A stretch of 64,000 nt of DNA from Bacteroidota bacterium (GTDB lineage Bacteria > Bacteroidota > Bacteroidia > 2-12-FULL-35-15). The position numbers were made by a program, and so were the translations under genes. Shown here in pieces: positions 34,540-43,041 of this stretch. Position 1 is the first letter of the stretch. Each line of letters starts with the position of its first letter. The notes beneath the pieces are model-generated. The model saw only the letters and a program-made list of their open reading frames with translations. It was not told the origin of the DNA and searched no databases. The stretch covers positions 124,001-188,000 of the forward strand of contig CANJYB010000001.1 of assembly GCA_947479085.1 (NCBI GenBank), read 5' to 3'.

Positions 34540-36180
34540 ATGTCAAAAGGATTTTTTACAGTTCCCCCACCGGTGAACGAACCCATCAAAAGTTATGCAT
34601 CCAGAAGTGCCGAAAGAAAGGAACTTCAGGCAATGCTAAAGGAATCGCGTTCGAAAGAATTGGATATTCCAATGTATATTGGAGGAAAAGAAGTGCGAAG
34701 CAATGAAAAGATTCGGCTTGCACCGCCTCATGATCATCAACATACATTAGGCTATTTTCATAAAAGCAATAAAGAACATGTAAAACAGGCCATTGATGCA
34801 GCCCTTGCAGCTAAGCCGAAATGGGAAAGCCTTGATTGGGAGCATCGTGCTACCATCTTTTTAAAAGCGGCTGAACTGATAGCAGGTCCTTACAGGGCCA
34901 AGCTGAATGCTGCCACCATGCTGGGACAAAGTAAAAATGCTTTCCAGGCAGAGATTGACAGTGCCTGTGAAATTATTGATTTTCTTCGTTTCAATGTAAT
35001 GTACATGACGGAAATTTACAAGCAACAACCACCCGTAGCGGGCACCGGTTACGGAGTCTGGAACCGTGTAGAACATCGTCCGTTGGAAGGTTTTATCTAT
35101 GCCTTAACTCCTTTTAACTTTACTGCCATTGCTGGAAATCTTCCTACATCATGTGCCATGATGGGCAATGTGGTGGTTTGGAAACCATCCAATACACAGG
35201 TTTATGCTGCCAATGTATTGATGGAGATATTTATGAAAGCAGGAATTCCTGCCGGAGTTATTAATTTGATTTATCCTTCAGGACCTGATGCAGGTGAAGT
35301 AATTTTTGCACATCCTGAATTTGCGGGTATTCATTTTACCGGCTCTACTGCTGTGTTTCATGATATCTGGAAAACCATAGGTAATAATATCAGTAAATAT
35401 AAATCTTATCCACGCATTGTTGGAGAAACAGGAGGTAAGGATTTTGTAATGGCACATTCATCTGCAAATCCTAAAGTGTTGACTACAGCCCTAAGCCGCG
35501 GTGCATTTGAATACCAGGGGCAAAAATGTTCAGCAGCTTCCCGTGCTTACATTCCAAATAATCTTTGGGAGGAAGTAAAAGGCTTGTTGCAGGCTGATTT
35601 AAAGTCCATGAAAATGGGACCAACCGAAGACTTTACTAATTTTATTAATGCAGTGATTGATGAAAAGTCTTTTGATAAACTGGCTAAATACATTGACGAT
35701 GCTAAGAAAGATAAAAGCTGCGAAATAGTGGCAGGTGGAAATTACGATAAATCAAAAGGGTATTTCATAGAGCCTACCGTCATCAGGGTAAACGACCCTT
35801 ACTATGTTACCATGTGCGAAGAATTATTTGGGCCCGTTTTGACATTATATGTGTATGATGCAGATAAATATGAAGAAACCCTGAAGATAGTTGACAATAC
35901 TTCTATATATGCCTTAACAGGTTCTATTATTGCAGAAGACCGTTACGCTATTGAAGTAGGAACAAAAGCATTGCGAAATTCTTCCGGAAATTTTTACATC
36001 AATGATAAACCAACCGGTGCGGTGGTTGGCCAGCAGCCATTTGGCGGTGCCAGAGCATCCGGTACTAATGATAAAGCAGGTGCAATGATTAACCTGTTGC
36101 GTTGGGTTTCTCCACGCACCGTGCGCGAAACATTGAATCCGCCTACTGATTACAGGTACCCGTTTTTACAGGCAGATTAA
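34540..36180 (+). CDS. pruA: L-glutamate gamma-semialdehyde (P5C) dehydrogenase
   Basis: A 546-aa aldehyde dehydrogenase of the P5CDH type, oxidising glutamate semialdehyde to glutamate in proline catabolism. Catalytic Cys330 in EYQGQKCSAASRAY, general-base Glu296 in VGETGGKD, NAD site VVVWKPSNTQ and FTGSTAVF, and the family-typical end FGGARASGTNDKAG. It is a stand-alone P5CDH (no proline dehydrogenase domain). Upstream lies its own predicted promoter. Confidence 0.95.
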   Translation: MSKGFFTVPPPVNEPIKSYASRSAERKELQAMLKESRSKELDIPMYIGGKEVRSNEKIRLAPPHDHQHTLGYFHKSNKEHVKQAIDAALAAKPKWESLDWEHRATIFLKAAELIAGPYRAKLNAATMLGQSKNAFQAEIDSACEIIDFLRFNVMYMTEIYKQQPPVAGTGYGVWNRVEHRPLEGFIYALTPFNFTAIAGNLPTSCAMMGNVVVWKPSNTQVYAANVLMEIFMKAGIPAGVINLIYPSGPDAGEVIFAHPEFAGIHFTGSTAVFHDIWKTIGNNISKYKSYPRIVGETGGKDFVMAHSSANPKVLTTALSRGAFEYQGQKCSAASRAYIPNNLWEEVKGLLQADLKSMKMGPTEDFTNFINAVIDEKSFDKLAKYIDDAKKDKSCEIVAGGNYDKSKGYFIEPTVIRVNDPYYVTMCEELFGPVLTLYVYDADKYEETLKIVDNTSIYALTGSIIAEDRYAIEVGTKALRNSSGNFYINDKPTGAVVGQQPFGGARASGTNDKAGAMINLLRWVSPRTVRETLNPPTDYRYPFLQAD

Positions 36181-36191
36181 ATAAATATTAA

Positions 36192-36240
36192 TGCCGCAGA
36201 TTCACAGATTTTAAATTATTTAATCTGTTAATCTGTGGCA
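36192..36240. repeat. Dispersed CGCAGATT..AATCTGTGG palindrome
   Basis: TGCCGCAGATTCACAGATT and AATCTGTTAATCTGTGGCA arms around an AT-rich centre. It lies between convergent pruA and the T9SS cargo gene and could also act as a terminator. Confidence 0.75.
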
Positions 36241-36255
36241 AACTTTTTTCCTCTT

Positions 36256-37086
36256 TTATTTTATCACCACCATTTTTTTTCCTGCTTTGAAACCACTTGA
36301 AGTTTGCAGTTGATAATAATACGTCCCTGCATCCAATTCGGCAGTACTTATAATAATATCATGAAAAGCATTGCTTACTTTAAATCGTTTTACTTCTTGC
36401 CCTTGTATAGCATAAAAAACTAAATCCGCATTGGTAACACCCTGTGGTAATTCATATTCAATAGTTGTTTCGCCTTTTGATGGATTTGGATAATTGGAAA
36501 TAGTTCCTTTTTTTAAGTCGCTATTATTTGGCGCCATGCTGGTAATTACACCATTAGTACAATCATGGCAAGGGAGAAAGCCGGGTAAGGAATAAATAGA
36601 AGTCGGATAAGGACTAATTACACTATGAATAATCATTTTATAACCGGAAGGTGTGTATGAAATAAATTCTTCGAATCCACCTGTTGAGAGTGACGCACCT
36701 GCCCAAGAGACACTGTCTTGTGAAAACATTGCATTACCAGATTCGTCATACACTCTGCAGCGCAGACTTCCTGTGTGTCCGTAAAGAAAAAAATATTCAA
36801 TATCTGCTGGGTTTGTATTAAATAATTCTTCGCTGACATACCAAATATAAAACGTAGTTGGTCCTGAATACCCACCTGGAGGAATGTTTATTGTTCTGAA
36901 AACAGTATGATTCAGGTTAAATAATGTAATCATACTTGTATCATAAGCCACATATTTATATCCGGAAGAACTTAGTTTTTCTAAACGTAAATTATAGTAA
37001 GCTGAAGGATAAGTATTCTCCAAAGTAATCTGCGCGTAACTGCTTCCCGAAGCAATCATCAGCATTATAATAATTAGTTTTTTCAT
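36256..37086 (-). CDS. Secreted protein with T9SS type A sorting domain
   Basis: A 276-aa exported protein: signal peptide MKKLIIIMLMIASGSSYA, a ~180-residue unrecognised beta-rich middle, a CHDC motif near residue 178, and a C-terminal sorting domain (NYPNPSKGETTIEYELP ... GTYYYQLQTSSGFKAGKKM). The last part directs passage through the type IX secretion system and surface attachment. Function of the middle region unknown. Confidence 0.88.
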   Translation of the reverse strand: MKKLIIIMLMIASGSSYAQITLENTYPSAYYNLRLEKLSSSGYKYVAYDTSMITLFNLNHTVFRTINIPPGGYSGPTTFYIWYVSEELFNTNPADIEYFFLYGHTGSLRCRVYDESGNAMFSQDSVSWAGASLSTGGFEEFISYTPSGYKMIIHSVISPYPTSIYSLPGFLPCHDCTNGVITSMAPNNSDLKKGTISNYPNPSKGETTIEYELPQGVTNADLVFYAIQGQEVKRFKVSNAFHDIIISTAELDAGTYYYQLQTSSGFKAGKKMVVIK

Positions 37087-37546
37087 GATTTAAGTTTTAG
37101 GTAATGGTTTGTTAATACAATATTAAGTATAAAAAATAAAAGAGAACTTTATTTTTCAATACTTTTGTTTTACTTTTGCTATTAGGGGATTCAGGAGAGA
37201 AGTTCCGGTTTTTCTATCTGGTAATTGGGTTATAATAAACGGTTAACCTTTTACTCCAAAAGGACACCAGGAAGAGTAAAAAGGACTCAAGGAAACAGAA
37301 TAAGGAGTCAAGGATGGCTCAAACCAGGTACCTGAAAGACCAAAAGTGCACCGGGAAAGCTTAAAAGGGCGACCTTTTGCCCCAAAAGGGCACAAGGAAG
37401 AGCTAAAAGGGCATCCTGAAACGGTAAAAGGTTAACCGTTTATATAAAAAGGTTGCTTTTTTGGTTTCCCCTTTTGTTTTCAATGGATTTGAGGACAAGC
37501 CCGAGAAAAATAGGGTATCAAAATGACGACCTGGTAAAATAGAAAA
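37087..37546. other. Gene-free stretch holding a 21-bp array
   Basis: 460 bases upstream of the fibronectin-like gene. Contents are the 21-bp array (37258-37467) with its flanking inverted repeat. No other gene or clear promoter was seen. Confidence 0.6.
37235..37467. repeat. 21-bp tandem repeat array, 10 units, with flanking 18-bp inverted repeat
   Basis: Ten 21-base units from 37258, most starting AAAAGG and otherwise variable; several hold a small palindrome (GGTACC, GTGCAC, GGTTAACC). The sequence ATAAACGGTTAACCTTTT (37235-37252) is the exact inverse of 37426-37443 in unit nine. On the minus strand the array is one open stretch of heptads (CPFSSSL, CPFGAKG, RPFKLSR ...), bounded by TAA at both ends and lacking an ATG. 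Confidence 0.9.
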
Positions 37547-38173
37547 ATGCCAAAACGAGTAAAAATAATTACGGATTTCAGAGAGTTTCCTGAAAGTATT
37601 CTTTCGGACACGGTAACTCTTATTATCAATTCCCTGAAAATCAATAAAGATGATTTTACTGAACTTCCGGTGGATGTTGGCACTCTTAAATCACAACTAA
37701 AAAAGTTCAATAAAAAAAGAACCACTATTGCATATCACGGCCAAAGCACAGATACAAGAAAAGCGCGGAAAGCAATGCAAACTTCATTATCGGCTATCGG
37801 CACTTGGATAAATGTTTCTGCCCGAGGAAATGCTTCATTGCTTCATAAAAGCGGATTTCCGTTTCATCAGAAAAGTAAAGCCCAGGGAATTCTGCCCCGA
37901 ACTATCCTGACCTTAACACCCTTAAATGGAAAAGGTAAATTAAAATTTGCTATTTCACGGATCAATATTCAATTTGTCCGGTACGGAATGATGTACACAC
38001 TTGCTGATAACCCGGAGAAAGACCCTTCTAAATGGACTTTTTATTATTGTTCAAAAAAAGATGGCATAACTACCGGTTTGGAAAGCGGAAAAGATTACAA
38101 ATTTGTTTCTTTTGGTATGGGCACCGATAAGAGGTTAGTGTATAGTAATCCTGTTACAATGTCAGCACAGTAA
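37547..38173 (+). CDS. Helical plus fibronectin-III-like protein, solitary member
   Basis: A 208-aa protein with the same general plan as 8031-8792 and 50935-51702: an N-terminal helical part with a long basic helix (TRKARKAMQTSLSAIGTWIN), then ARGNASLLHKSGF, and a C-terminal fibronectin-like part (FVRYGMMYTLADN, TGLESGKDYKFVSFGMG, LVYSNPV). Sequence similarity to the other two is weak and mainly architectural, so shared ancestry is an inference. It also sits next to a 21-bp array (80 bases upstream). No gene A or C accompanies it. No signal peptide. Confidence 0.65.
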   Translation: MPKRVKIITDFREFPESILSDTVTLIINSLKINKDDFTELPVDVGTLKSQLKKFNKKRTTIAYHGQSTDTRKARKAMQTSLSAIGTWINVSARGNASLLHKSGFPFHQKSKAQGILPRTILTLTPLNGKGKLKFAISRINIQFVRYGMMYTLADNPEKDPSKWTFYYCSKKDGITTGLESGKDYKFVSFGMGTDKRLVYSNPVTMSAQ

Positions 38174-38204
38174 TTTTAATAATTACAGTAGTTGATTTTT
38201 TTTA

Positions 38205-38525
38205 TCACCTTGCTTCATTCTCCCTGGTATACTTATCATATTCCCCTGCATGAAATTTTATCCCAATATTATATCGTTCACAATTTCTAACCTCCATTTT
38301 GCAAAAGAAAGCAGAATAATGAATTCCTTTTTCAAAAGGTCGTGATATAGAAGGGATAACGGATGGAGAATTATTGCTAAGCGTAAAAGGCGGATTTGAA
38401 AATGATAAAGGAAGAGCCTTGTTTTTATAAGATAAGGAAGAAGGGATAAAATTTTGCTGGGAAAAAAGAATGGAGCAACTAATTAATGCAACCGAAAATA
38501 ACAAAATACTTTTACCTCTTTTCAT
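38205..38525 (-). CDS. Small secreted hypothetical protein
   Basis: A 106-aa protein with a good signal peptide (MKRGKSILLFSVALISCSIL then FSQQ). The C-terminus, HYSAFFCKMEVRNCERYNIG then IKFHAGEYDKYTREN, resembles short Bacteroidota proteins of unknown function with YSAFFC..ME....N...KFH.G motifs. Placed 16 bases after cvfB on the same strand, so possibly co-transcribed. Confidence 0.55.
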   Translation of the reverse strand: MKRGKSILLFSVALISCSILFSQQNFIPSSLSYKNKALPLSFSNPPFTLSNNSPSVIPSISRPFEKGIHYSAFFCKMEVRNCERYNIGIKFHAGEYDKYTRENEAR

Positions 38526-38541
38526 TTTTAATCGAACTTTA

Positions 38542-39369
38542 CTAAACCAATACCACTCCTTTATCTGTTAACTTAACCAGTCGTTCACGATACAATGCAC
38601 CGATGGCTTTTTTAAACGCTTTTTTACTGATTTGAAGTTTTGCTTTTATTTCTTCTGGAGAAGAATTATCATTTAAAGAAAGAAAACCATTTTCATCTTT
38701 CATCAGTTTCAGAATTCTCCATTTTACATCATCCACCAATTCAAACCCGCTTTTCTGAAGGCTTAAATCTATTTTATTATCTTCCCTTACATGCTTCACA
38801 AATCCTTTTACCTTATCTCCAATTCGTATGGTTTCAAAAATCTCATTTTTATAAATCAATCCGCTGTACAGGTTATTAATAATAGCATTATAGCCCAACG
38901 GGGTTTCTGAATAAATTAATAATTCCACCATGTCTCCATCCACCACTTTTATATCATCATTGCTGATGTATCTGTTCAATTTTCCAGAAGCTACCAATCG
39001 ATTGGTAACTTCATCAACGTAAACAAAGACCACATAACTTTTCCCTTCCTGCATTTTTACAGGCTGTTCACGAAAAGGAACCAGCAGGTCCTTATCCATT
39101 CCCCAATCCAGAAATGCACCCATTGCATTGGCCTGTTTTACTTCCAGGTAAGCAAAGGTATTTGCAGTAGCAAAAGGTGTTACAGTTGTTGCAATTAATC
39201 GGTCATCCGAGTCACGAAAAATAAATACATTAAGCATATCTCCAATTTGTGTACCGGCAGGTACCCATTTGGTGGGCATTAAAATTTCAACATCGTCTGC
39301 CCGGAGATAAATTCCAAAATCCAGTTGTTTAACTACTTCTAACTCGTTGTACTCTCCTATATTTATCAT
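38542..39369 (-). CDS. CvfB/YitL-family S1-like RNA-binding protein
   Basis: A 275-aa protein with tandem OB/S1 domains (LDFGIYLRADDVEILMP, ANAMGAFLDWGMDKDLLVPF, IRIGDKVKGFVKHVREDNKI) and a C-terminal winged-helix (about 215-275, SKKAFKKAIGALYRERLVKL). This is the full CvfB/YitL layout. Relatives bind RNA and influence virulence gene expression in Gram-positives; role here unknown. Confidence 0.9.
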   Translation of the reverse strand: MINIGEYNELEVVKQLDFGIYLRADDVEILMPTKWVPAGTQIGDMLNVFIFRDSDDRLIATTVTPFATANTFAYLEVKQANAMGAFLDWGMDKDLLVPFREQPVKMQEGKSYVVFVYVDEVTNRLVASGKLNRYISNDDIKVVDGDMVELLIYSETPLGYNAIINNLYSGLIYKNEIFETIRIGDKVKGFVKHVREDNKIDLSLQKSGFELVDDVKWRILKLMKDENGFLSLNDNSSPEEIKAKLQISKKAFKKAIGALYRERLVKLTDKGVVLV

Positions 39370-39397
39370 TGTAAATTATTTTATCTGAAATCTTAAT

Positions 39398-39763
39398 TTA
39401 TTCTTCATTCCCTTGTTCATCCGTCTTTTTTACATTTTGTAAAATGGAAGTTACAATTGATAATATGAAGCTGAAAAGCAATGCCCACCAGAAACTATCT
39501 ACCGTGAAACCATCTACAATTTTTGTGGTAATAATAATTATCCCGGCATTTATCACTAATAAAAACAGTCCCAAAGAAATGATGGTAACAGGAATAGTAA
39601 GTAATACCATAATGGGTTTTACCACGTTGTTTAAAAATGAAAGTACTGCCGCCACCACCAATGCAGTTAAAAAACTGTTGTCACGAATGTGAACACCCGG
39701 TAATAAATAAGCAGAAATTAAGACCGCAAGTGTTGAAATAACAAGTTGAATAATAAATTTCAT
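39398..39763 (-). CDS. Phage holin family 4-like membrane protein (PF04020 type)
   Basis: A 121-aa protein with four TM segments and the family pattern YLLPGVHIRDNSFLTALVVA, FLNNVVKPIMVLLTIPVTII, LGLFLLVINAGII and GFTVDSFWWALLFSF. Despite the family name these chromosomal proteins are not phage lysis genes. Function unknown. Confidence 0.9.
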   Translation of the reverse strand: MKFIIQLVISTLAVLISAYLLPGVHIRDNSFLTALVVAAVLSFLNNVVKPIMVLLTIPVTIISLGLFLLVINAGIIIITTKIVDGFTVDSFWWALLFSFILSIVTSILQNVKKTDEQGNEE

Positions 39764-39798
39764 TGAAAAGGAATTAAAAATATTTGGTAAAGGTAAAA

Positions 39799-41388
39799 TT
39801 AATTATGGTAGAAATCAGCAATTGAATCAGCGCACTTTTGGCCATCAATAGCAGCAGAAACGATACCTCCTGCGTACCCGGCACCTTCACCGCAGGGATA
39901 CAATCCTTTTACATCGGGATGCTGCAATGTATCCTTATCCCTCGGAATCCGAACAGGAGAAGAAGTGCGTGATTCCACCCCTACAATAACAGCATCATTA
40001 CTTAGATACCCTCTCATTTTTTTTCCGAATTCTTTAAACCCGGCTTGCAATCTTTTTCCGATGGGTTCAGGTAACAATGAATGTAAAGGTGAAGATTTAA
40101 CTCCCGGTTGGTAAGATGTTTCGGGCAAATGAGGAGAAAGCCTACTGTTTACAAAATCCAGGAGACGCTGTGCCGGTGCGGTTTGTGTTTGTCCTCCGGC
40201 ATTCCAGGCCATTTTTTCAAGTGCCTGTTGGTATCTCAATCCGGCAAGTGGTCCGTATTGCTGATATTCTATTAAATCTCCGGGTTCTATAGTTACCACC
40301 ATTCCTGAATTGGCAAAAGGGTTATTTCTTTTCGATGGAGACCAGCCATTCGTCACCACTTCCCCAGGGGCAGTGGCACAAGGAGCTATGATACCACCGG
40401 GGCACATACAAAATGAATAAACCCCTCTGCCTGCAACCTGCTGAACCAAACTGTAGGAAGCCGGCGGCAAATATTCTCTTTTCTTTACTACTTCACTGAT
40501 AGTACAATGATACTGCAAGGAATCAATCAAAGCCTGTGGATGTTCTGCCCTAACTCCCATGGCAAATGTTTTACTTTCAATTAAAATATTTTTAGAATGC
40601 AGCAATTCAAATATATCCCTGGAACTATGACCTGTAGCGAGAATCACCGCGTCTGCGATAAATTCAACCTTAGTATTATTTTCCAAATCATCGCAAACAA
40701 CTCCCTGTATGGAATTGTTTTTTAATAATAAGTCTGTCACATGTTTATTAAAATGTACCTCTCCTCCATTATCAATAATAGTTTGGCGAATAGCTTCAAT
40801 TATCTTAGGAAGCTTGTTTGTTCCAATATGAGGATGTGCCTCGATTAAAATAGTGTCGTCTGCTCCGTGTGCCACAAATGTTTCCAGTACTTTTGTAATA
40901 TCTCCTCGCTTTGTAGAACGGGTATATAATTTCCCATCTGAATAGGTGCCTGCTCCACCTTCACCAAAACAATAATTGGAATGTGGGTTGACGATATGTT
41001 GTTTATTAATAGCCGCCAGGTCCCTTCTCCTGCTTTTTACATCTTTTCCTCTTTCAATCACAATTGGTTTTAAACCCTTCTCCATCAGTTCCAAAGCTGC
41101 AAAAAGCCCTGCAGGACCAGCACCTACTATGATAACCGCTTTCCTGTTACTAACATCAGGATACTTAATTTTATAAGAAACAGCTTCCGCAGGTTGTTCA
41201 TTAATATAAACTTCCAGTTTAAGATTAATTTTAATGCTCCTGGAACGGGCATCAATGGAGCGTTTCAGTATTTTGATTAACGTAATACTATCTTGAGATG
41301 TAAACAATTGCTGAGCAGCAATAGTCTTAATACTTTCTTCGTTTGCTGCTTCTTCAGGAGAAACAACTAATTGCAGTTCGTGTTTCAT
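39799..41388 (-). CDS. FAD-dependent oxidoreductase (COG2509-like)
   Basis: A 529-aa flavoprotein. After an ~85-residue N-terminal domain comes the dinucleotide motif VGAGPAGLFAALELMEKG; later CFGEGGAGTYSDGKLYTRST, ILATGHSSRDIFELL, SFCMCPGG and the C-terminal PCGEGAGYAGGIVSAAIDG complete the family pattern. Members are uncharacterised dehydrogenases; the Cys residues in FCMCPGG are conserved in the family. Monocistronic. Confidence 0.9.
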   Translation of the reverse strand: MKHELQLVVSPEEAANEESIKTIAAQQLFTSQDSITLIKILKRSIDARSRSIKINLKLEVYINEQPAEAVSYKIKYPDVSNRKAVIIVGAGPAGLFAALELMEKGLKPIVIERGKDVKSRRRDLAAINKQHIVNPHSNYCFGEGGAGTYSDGKLYTRSTKRGDITKVLETFVAHGADDTILIEAHPHIGTNKLPKIIEAIRQTIIDNGGEVHFNKHVTDLLLKNNSIQGVVCDDLENNTKVEFIADAVILATGHSSRDIFELLHSKNILIESKTFAMGVRAEHPQALIDSLQYHCTISEVVKKREYLPPASYSLVQQVAGRGVYSFCMCPGGIIAPCATAPGEVVTNGWSPSKRNNPFANSGMVVTIEPGDLIEYQQYGPLAGLRYQQALEKMAWNAGGQTQTAPAQRLLDFVNSRLSPHLPETSYQPGVKSSPLHSLLPEPIGKRLQAGFKEFGKKMRGYLSNDAVIVGVESRTSSPVRIPRDKDTLQHPDVKGLYPCGEGAGYAGGIVSAAIDGQKCADSIADFYHN

Positions 41389-41467
41389 TTTTTTATTGGT
41401 ACATTTTTATTGTACAAAATTACAGTCCTTTATTTATTATCCCGGGCTATATAAAGGATGTTATTTA

Positions 41468-42208
41468 TTAACCTTCAAAGGTAAGCGAAATCAAAAATAT
41501 TTTTGAATTCAGTTTATCTATCGGCTCCGAGTACATGGTATGGTCCTTTATTAATAGGTCCTTGGTACCTATTATTAATTTCCCTTCAATTGCAAATTTG
41601 AAATACTGCAAAAAGAACTCTGCCCCTGCGCCCATTTCATATTCGTAATCATCCCGTTGAAGTTTTATAATCTCCATCTTCGGGTCATTGGAGTTCTTGG
41701 TATTCCTTTTTGATGCAAGGTCAAGGCTATATCCCCCTCCTGCTAATATATAAGCTGCAAAATTCTTTACCCTGGTGGAACGTAATTTTAAATCCAATGG
41801 GAAATTCAAAAAAGTAGATTCTATGCCTTGCACCTTGGTATAGCCGGTTTGTCCTTCTACACTTTGAGTGTCATACCATCCCTCATAATAATACTGAAGG
41901 TTTCTTTCCGCAAAGGAAAGGTTGGGTACAAATCGGAGGGTAACATACTTGTGTAAGCGAAGTTCCGAAACAATACCCAAATTAAATCCCCATTTTGGAA
42001 CAGATTCAATTGTTTTGAGGGAATCAAACCGTTCAAAATTTTCCGCATAACGAACAATAAAATTACTTCTGTTGATTCCCAACGTGAACCCGAAATGTAA
42101 TTTTTCGTTATAATAATTGTTCAGATTTCCCCTTTCGTTAGGGTCTTGAGCCTTTAAAGATAGAGAGGCTACAACTAAAAATAGTGCAATGATATACCTG
42201 ATATACAT
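41468..42208 (-). CDS. porT: PorT-family outer-membrane beta-barrel (T9SS)
   Basis: From the ATG at 42208 the protein is 246 aa with signal peptide (MYIRYIIALFLVVASLSLKA then Q); an in-frame start 36 bases upstream would add a poor extension. The rest alternates in beta-barrel fashion (LHFGFTLGINRSNF, TLRFVPNLSFAERNLQYY, FLNFPLDLKLRSTR, YILAGGGYSLDL, YEMGAGAEFFL). PorT is needed for type IX secretion, fitting the T9SS cargo proteins in this window. It follows ubiE by 47 bases, a usual pairing in Bacteroidota. Confidence 0.88.
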   Translation of the reverse strand: MYIRYIIALFLVVASLSLKAQDPNERGNLNNYYNEKLHFGFTLGINRSNFIVRYAENFERFDSLKTIESVPKWGFNLGIVSELRLHKYVTLRFVPNLSFAERNLQYYYEGWYDTQSVEGQTGYTKVQGIESTFLNFPLDLKLRSTRVKNFAAYILAGGGYSLDLASKRNTKNSNDPKMEIIKLQRDDYEYEMGAGAEFFLQYFKFAIEGKLIIGTKDLLIKDHTMYSEPIDKLNSKIFLISLTFEG

Positions 42209-42255
42209 GTTCAAAAAAGAATTGATATTATATAGATAACGCAAAAACTATAAAT

Positions 42256-42987
42256 TTATTGTGTTTTTTTGCAAAAATAAATGCTTGCAATGCCAAAGGT
42301 AAGGGAAATTGCCTTTGTTTCTTTAAAACCTGCCTTGTTTAATATGTTAATAAATTCAAAATCTTCAGGAAAGGCTTTTACCGATTCTGGTAAATAAGCA
42401 TAAGCCGAGTTGTCTTTAGAGAAGACTTTTCCTACAAAAGGGGTAATGTATTTAAAGTAAAAATTATAAAGTCCTTTAATAGGGAATTTCTTTGGTTTGG
42501 AAAATTCGAGGATAACCAAGGTACCATTGTTATTCAAAACACGGTAAATGTCTTGTATTCCCTTCTCCAGGTTTTCAAAATTACGCACTCCAAAGCCCAC
42601 GGTGATTGCATCAAAACTATTATCAGCAAAGGGCAGGTTTTCCGAATCTCCGGATTTAAGTTTAATTTTGTTCTGAAGCCCCAGTTTTTTTATTTTTTCT
42701 TTACCCAGTTTCATCATCCCTTCCGAAATATCCACTCCTACCACCTTGTCTGGGTTAAGTCTGATTGCTTCAATGGCAAAATCTCCGGTGCCGGTAGCAA
42801 TGTCTAAAATGGTTTTAGGATGAAACTCTTTTAAAAGATTGATGGATTTTCTTCTCCAGCTTTTATGAATGCCAAGCGAAAGCAATTGATTCAGAAAATC
42901 ATACTTTGGTGCAATGTTGTCGAACATGTCTGCAACCTGTTCTTTCTTGCTTTTTGAATTATCCTTGTAAGGGGTGACTATTGACAA
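42256..42987 (-). CDS. ubiE: Demethylmenaquinone methyltransferase UbiE/MenG
   Basis: A 243-aa SAM-dependent C-methyltransferase for the last step of menaquinone synthesis. Motifs: KEQVADMFDNIAPKYDFLN, LDIATGTGDFAIEA (SAM), VGVDISEGM, FDAITVGFGVRNF and LEFSKPKKFP, all typical. No ATG fits the N-terminus; the first plausible codon is TTG at 42987 (SIVTPYKDN follows), so it appears to use TTG. porT is downstream. Confidence 0.93.
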   Translation of the reverse strand: MSIVTPYKDNSKSKKEQVADMFDNIAPKYDFLNQLLSLGIHKSWRRKSINLLKEFHPKTILDIATGTGDFAIEAIRLNPDKVVGVDISEGMMKLGKEKIKKLGLQNKIKLKSGDSENLPFADNSFDAITVGFGVRNFENLEKGIQDIYRVLNNNGTLVILEFSKPKKFPIKGLYNFYFKYITPFVGKVFSKDNSAYAYLPESVKAFPEDFEFINILNKAGFKETKAISLTFGIASIYFCKKTQ

Positions 42988-43041
42988 TGGGTTATGTTTT
43001 AGAATTTATTCCTTCGACTAGCTCAGGATTGTAATCGGTAT

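Noticed and set aside
39398-39763. Prophage suspicion from the holin-like protein
   Set aside because: The family is a chromosomal membrane protein; neighbours are core genes and no phage genes are seen.
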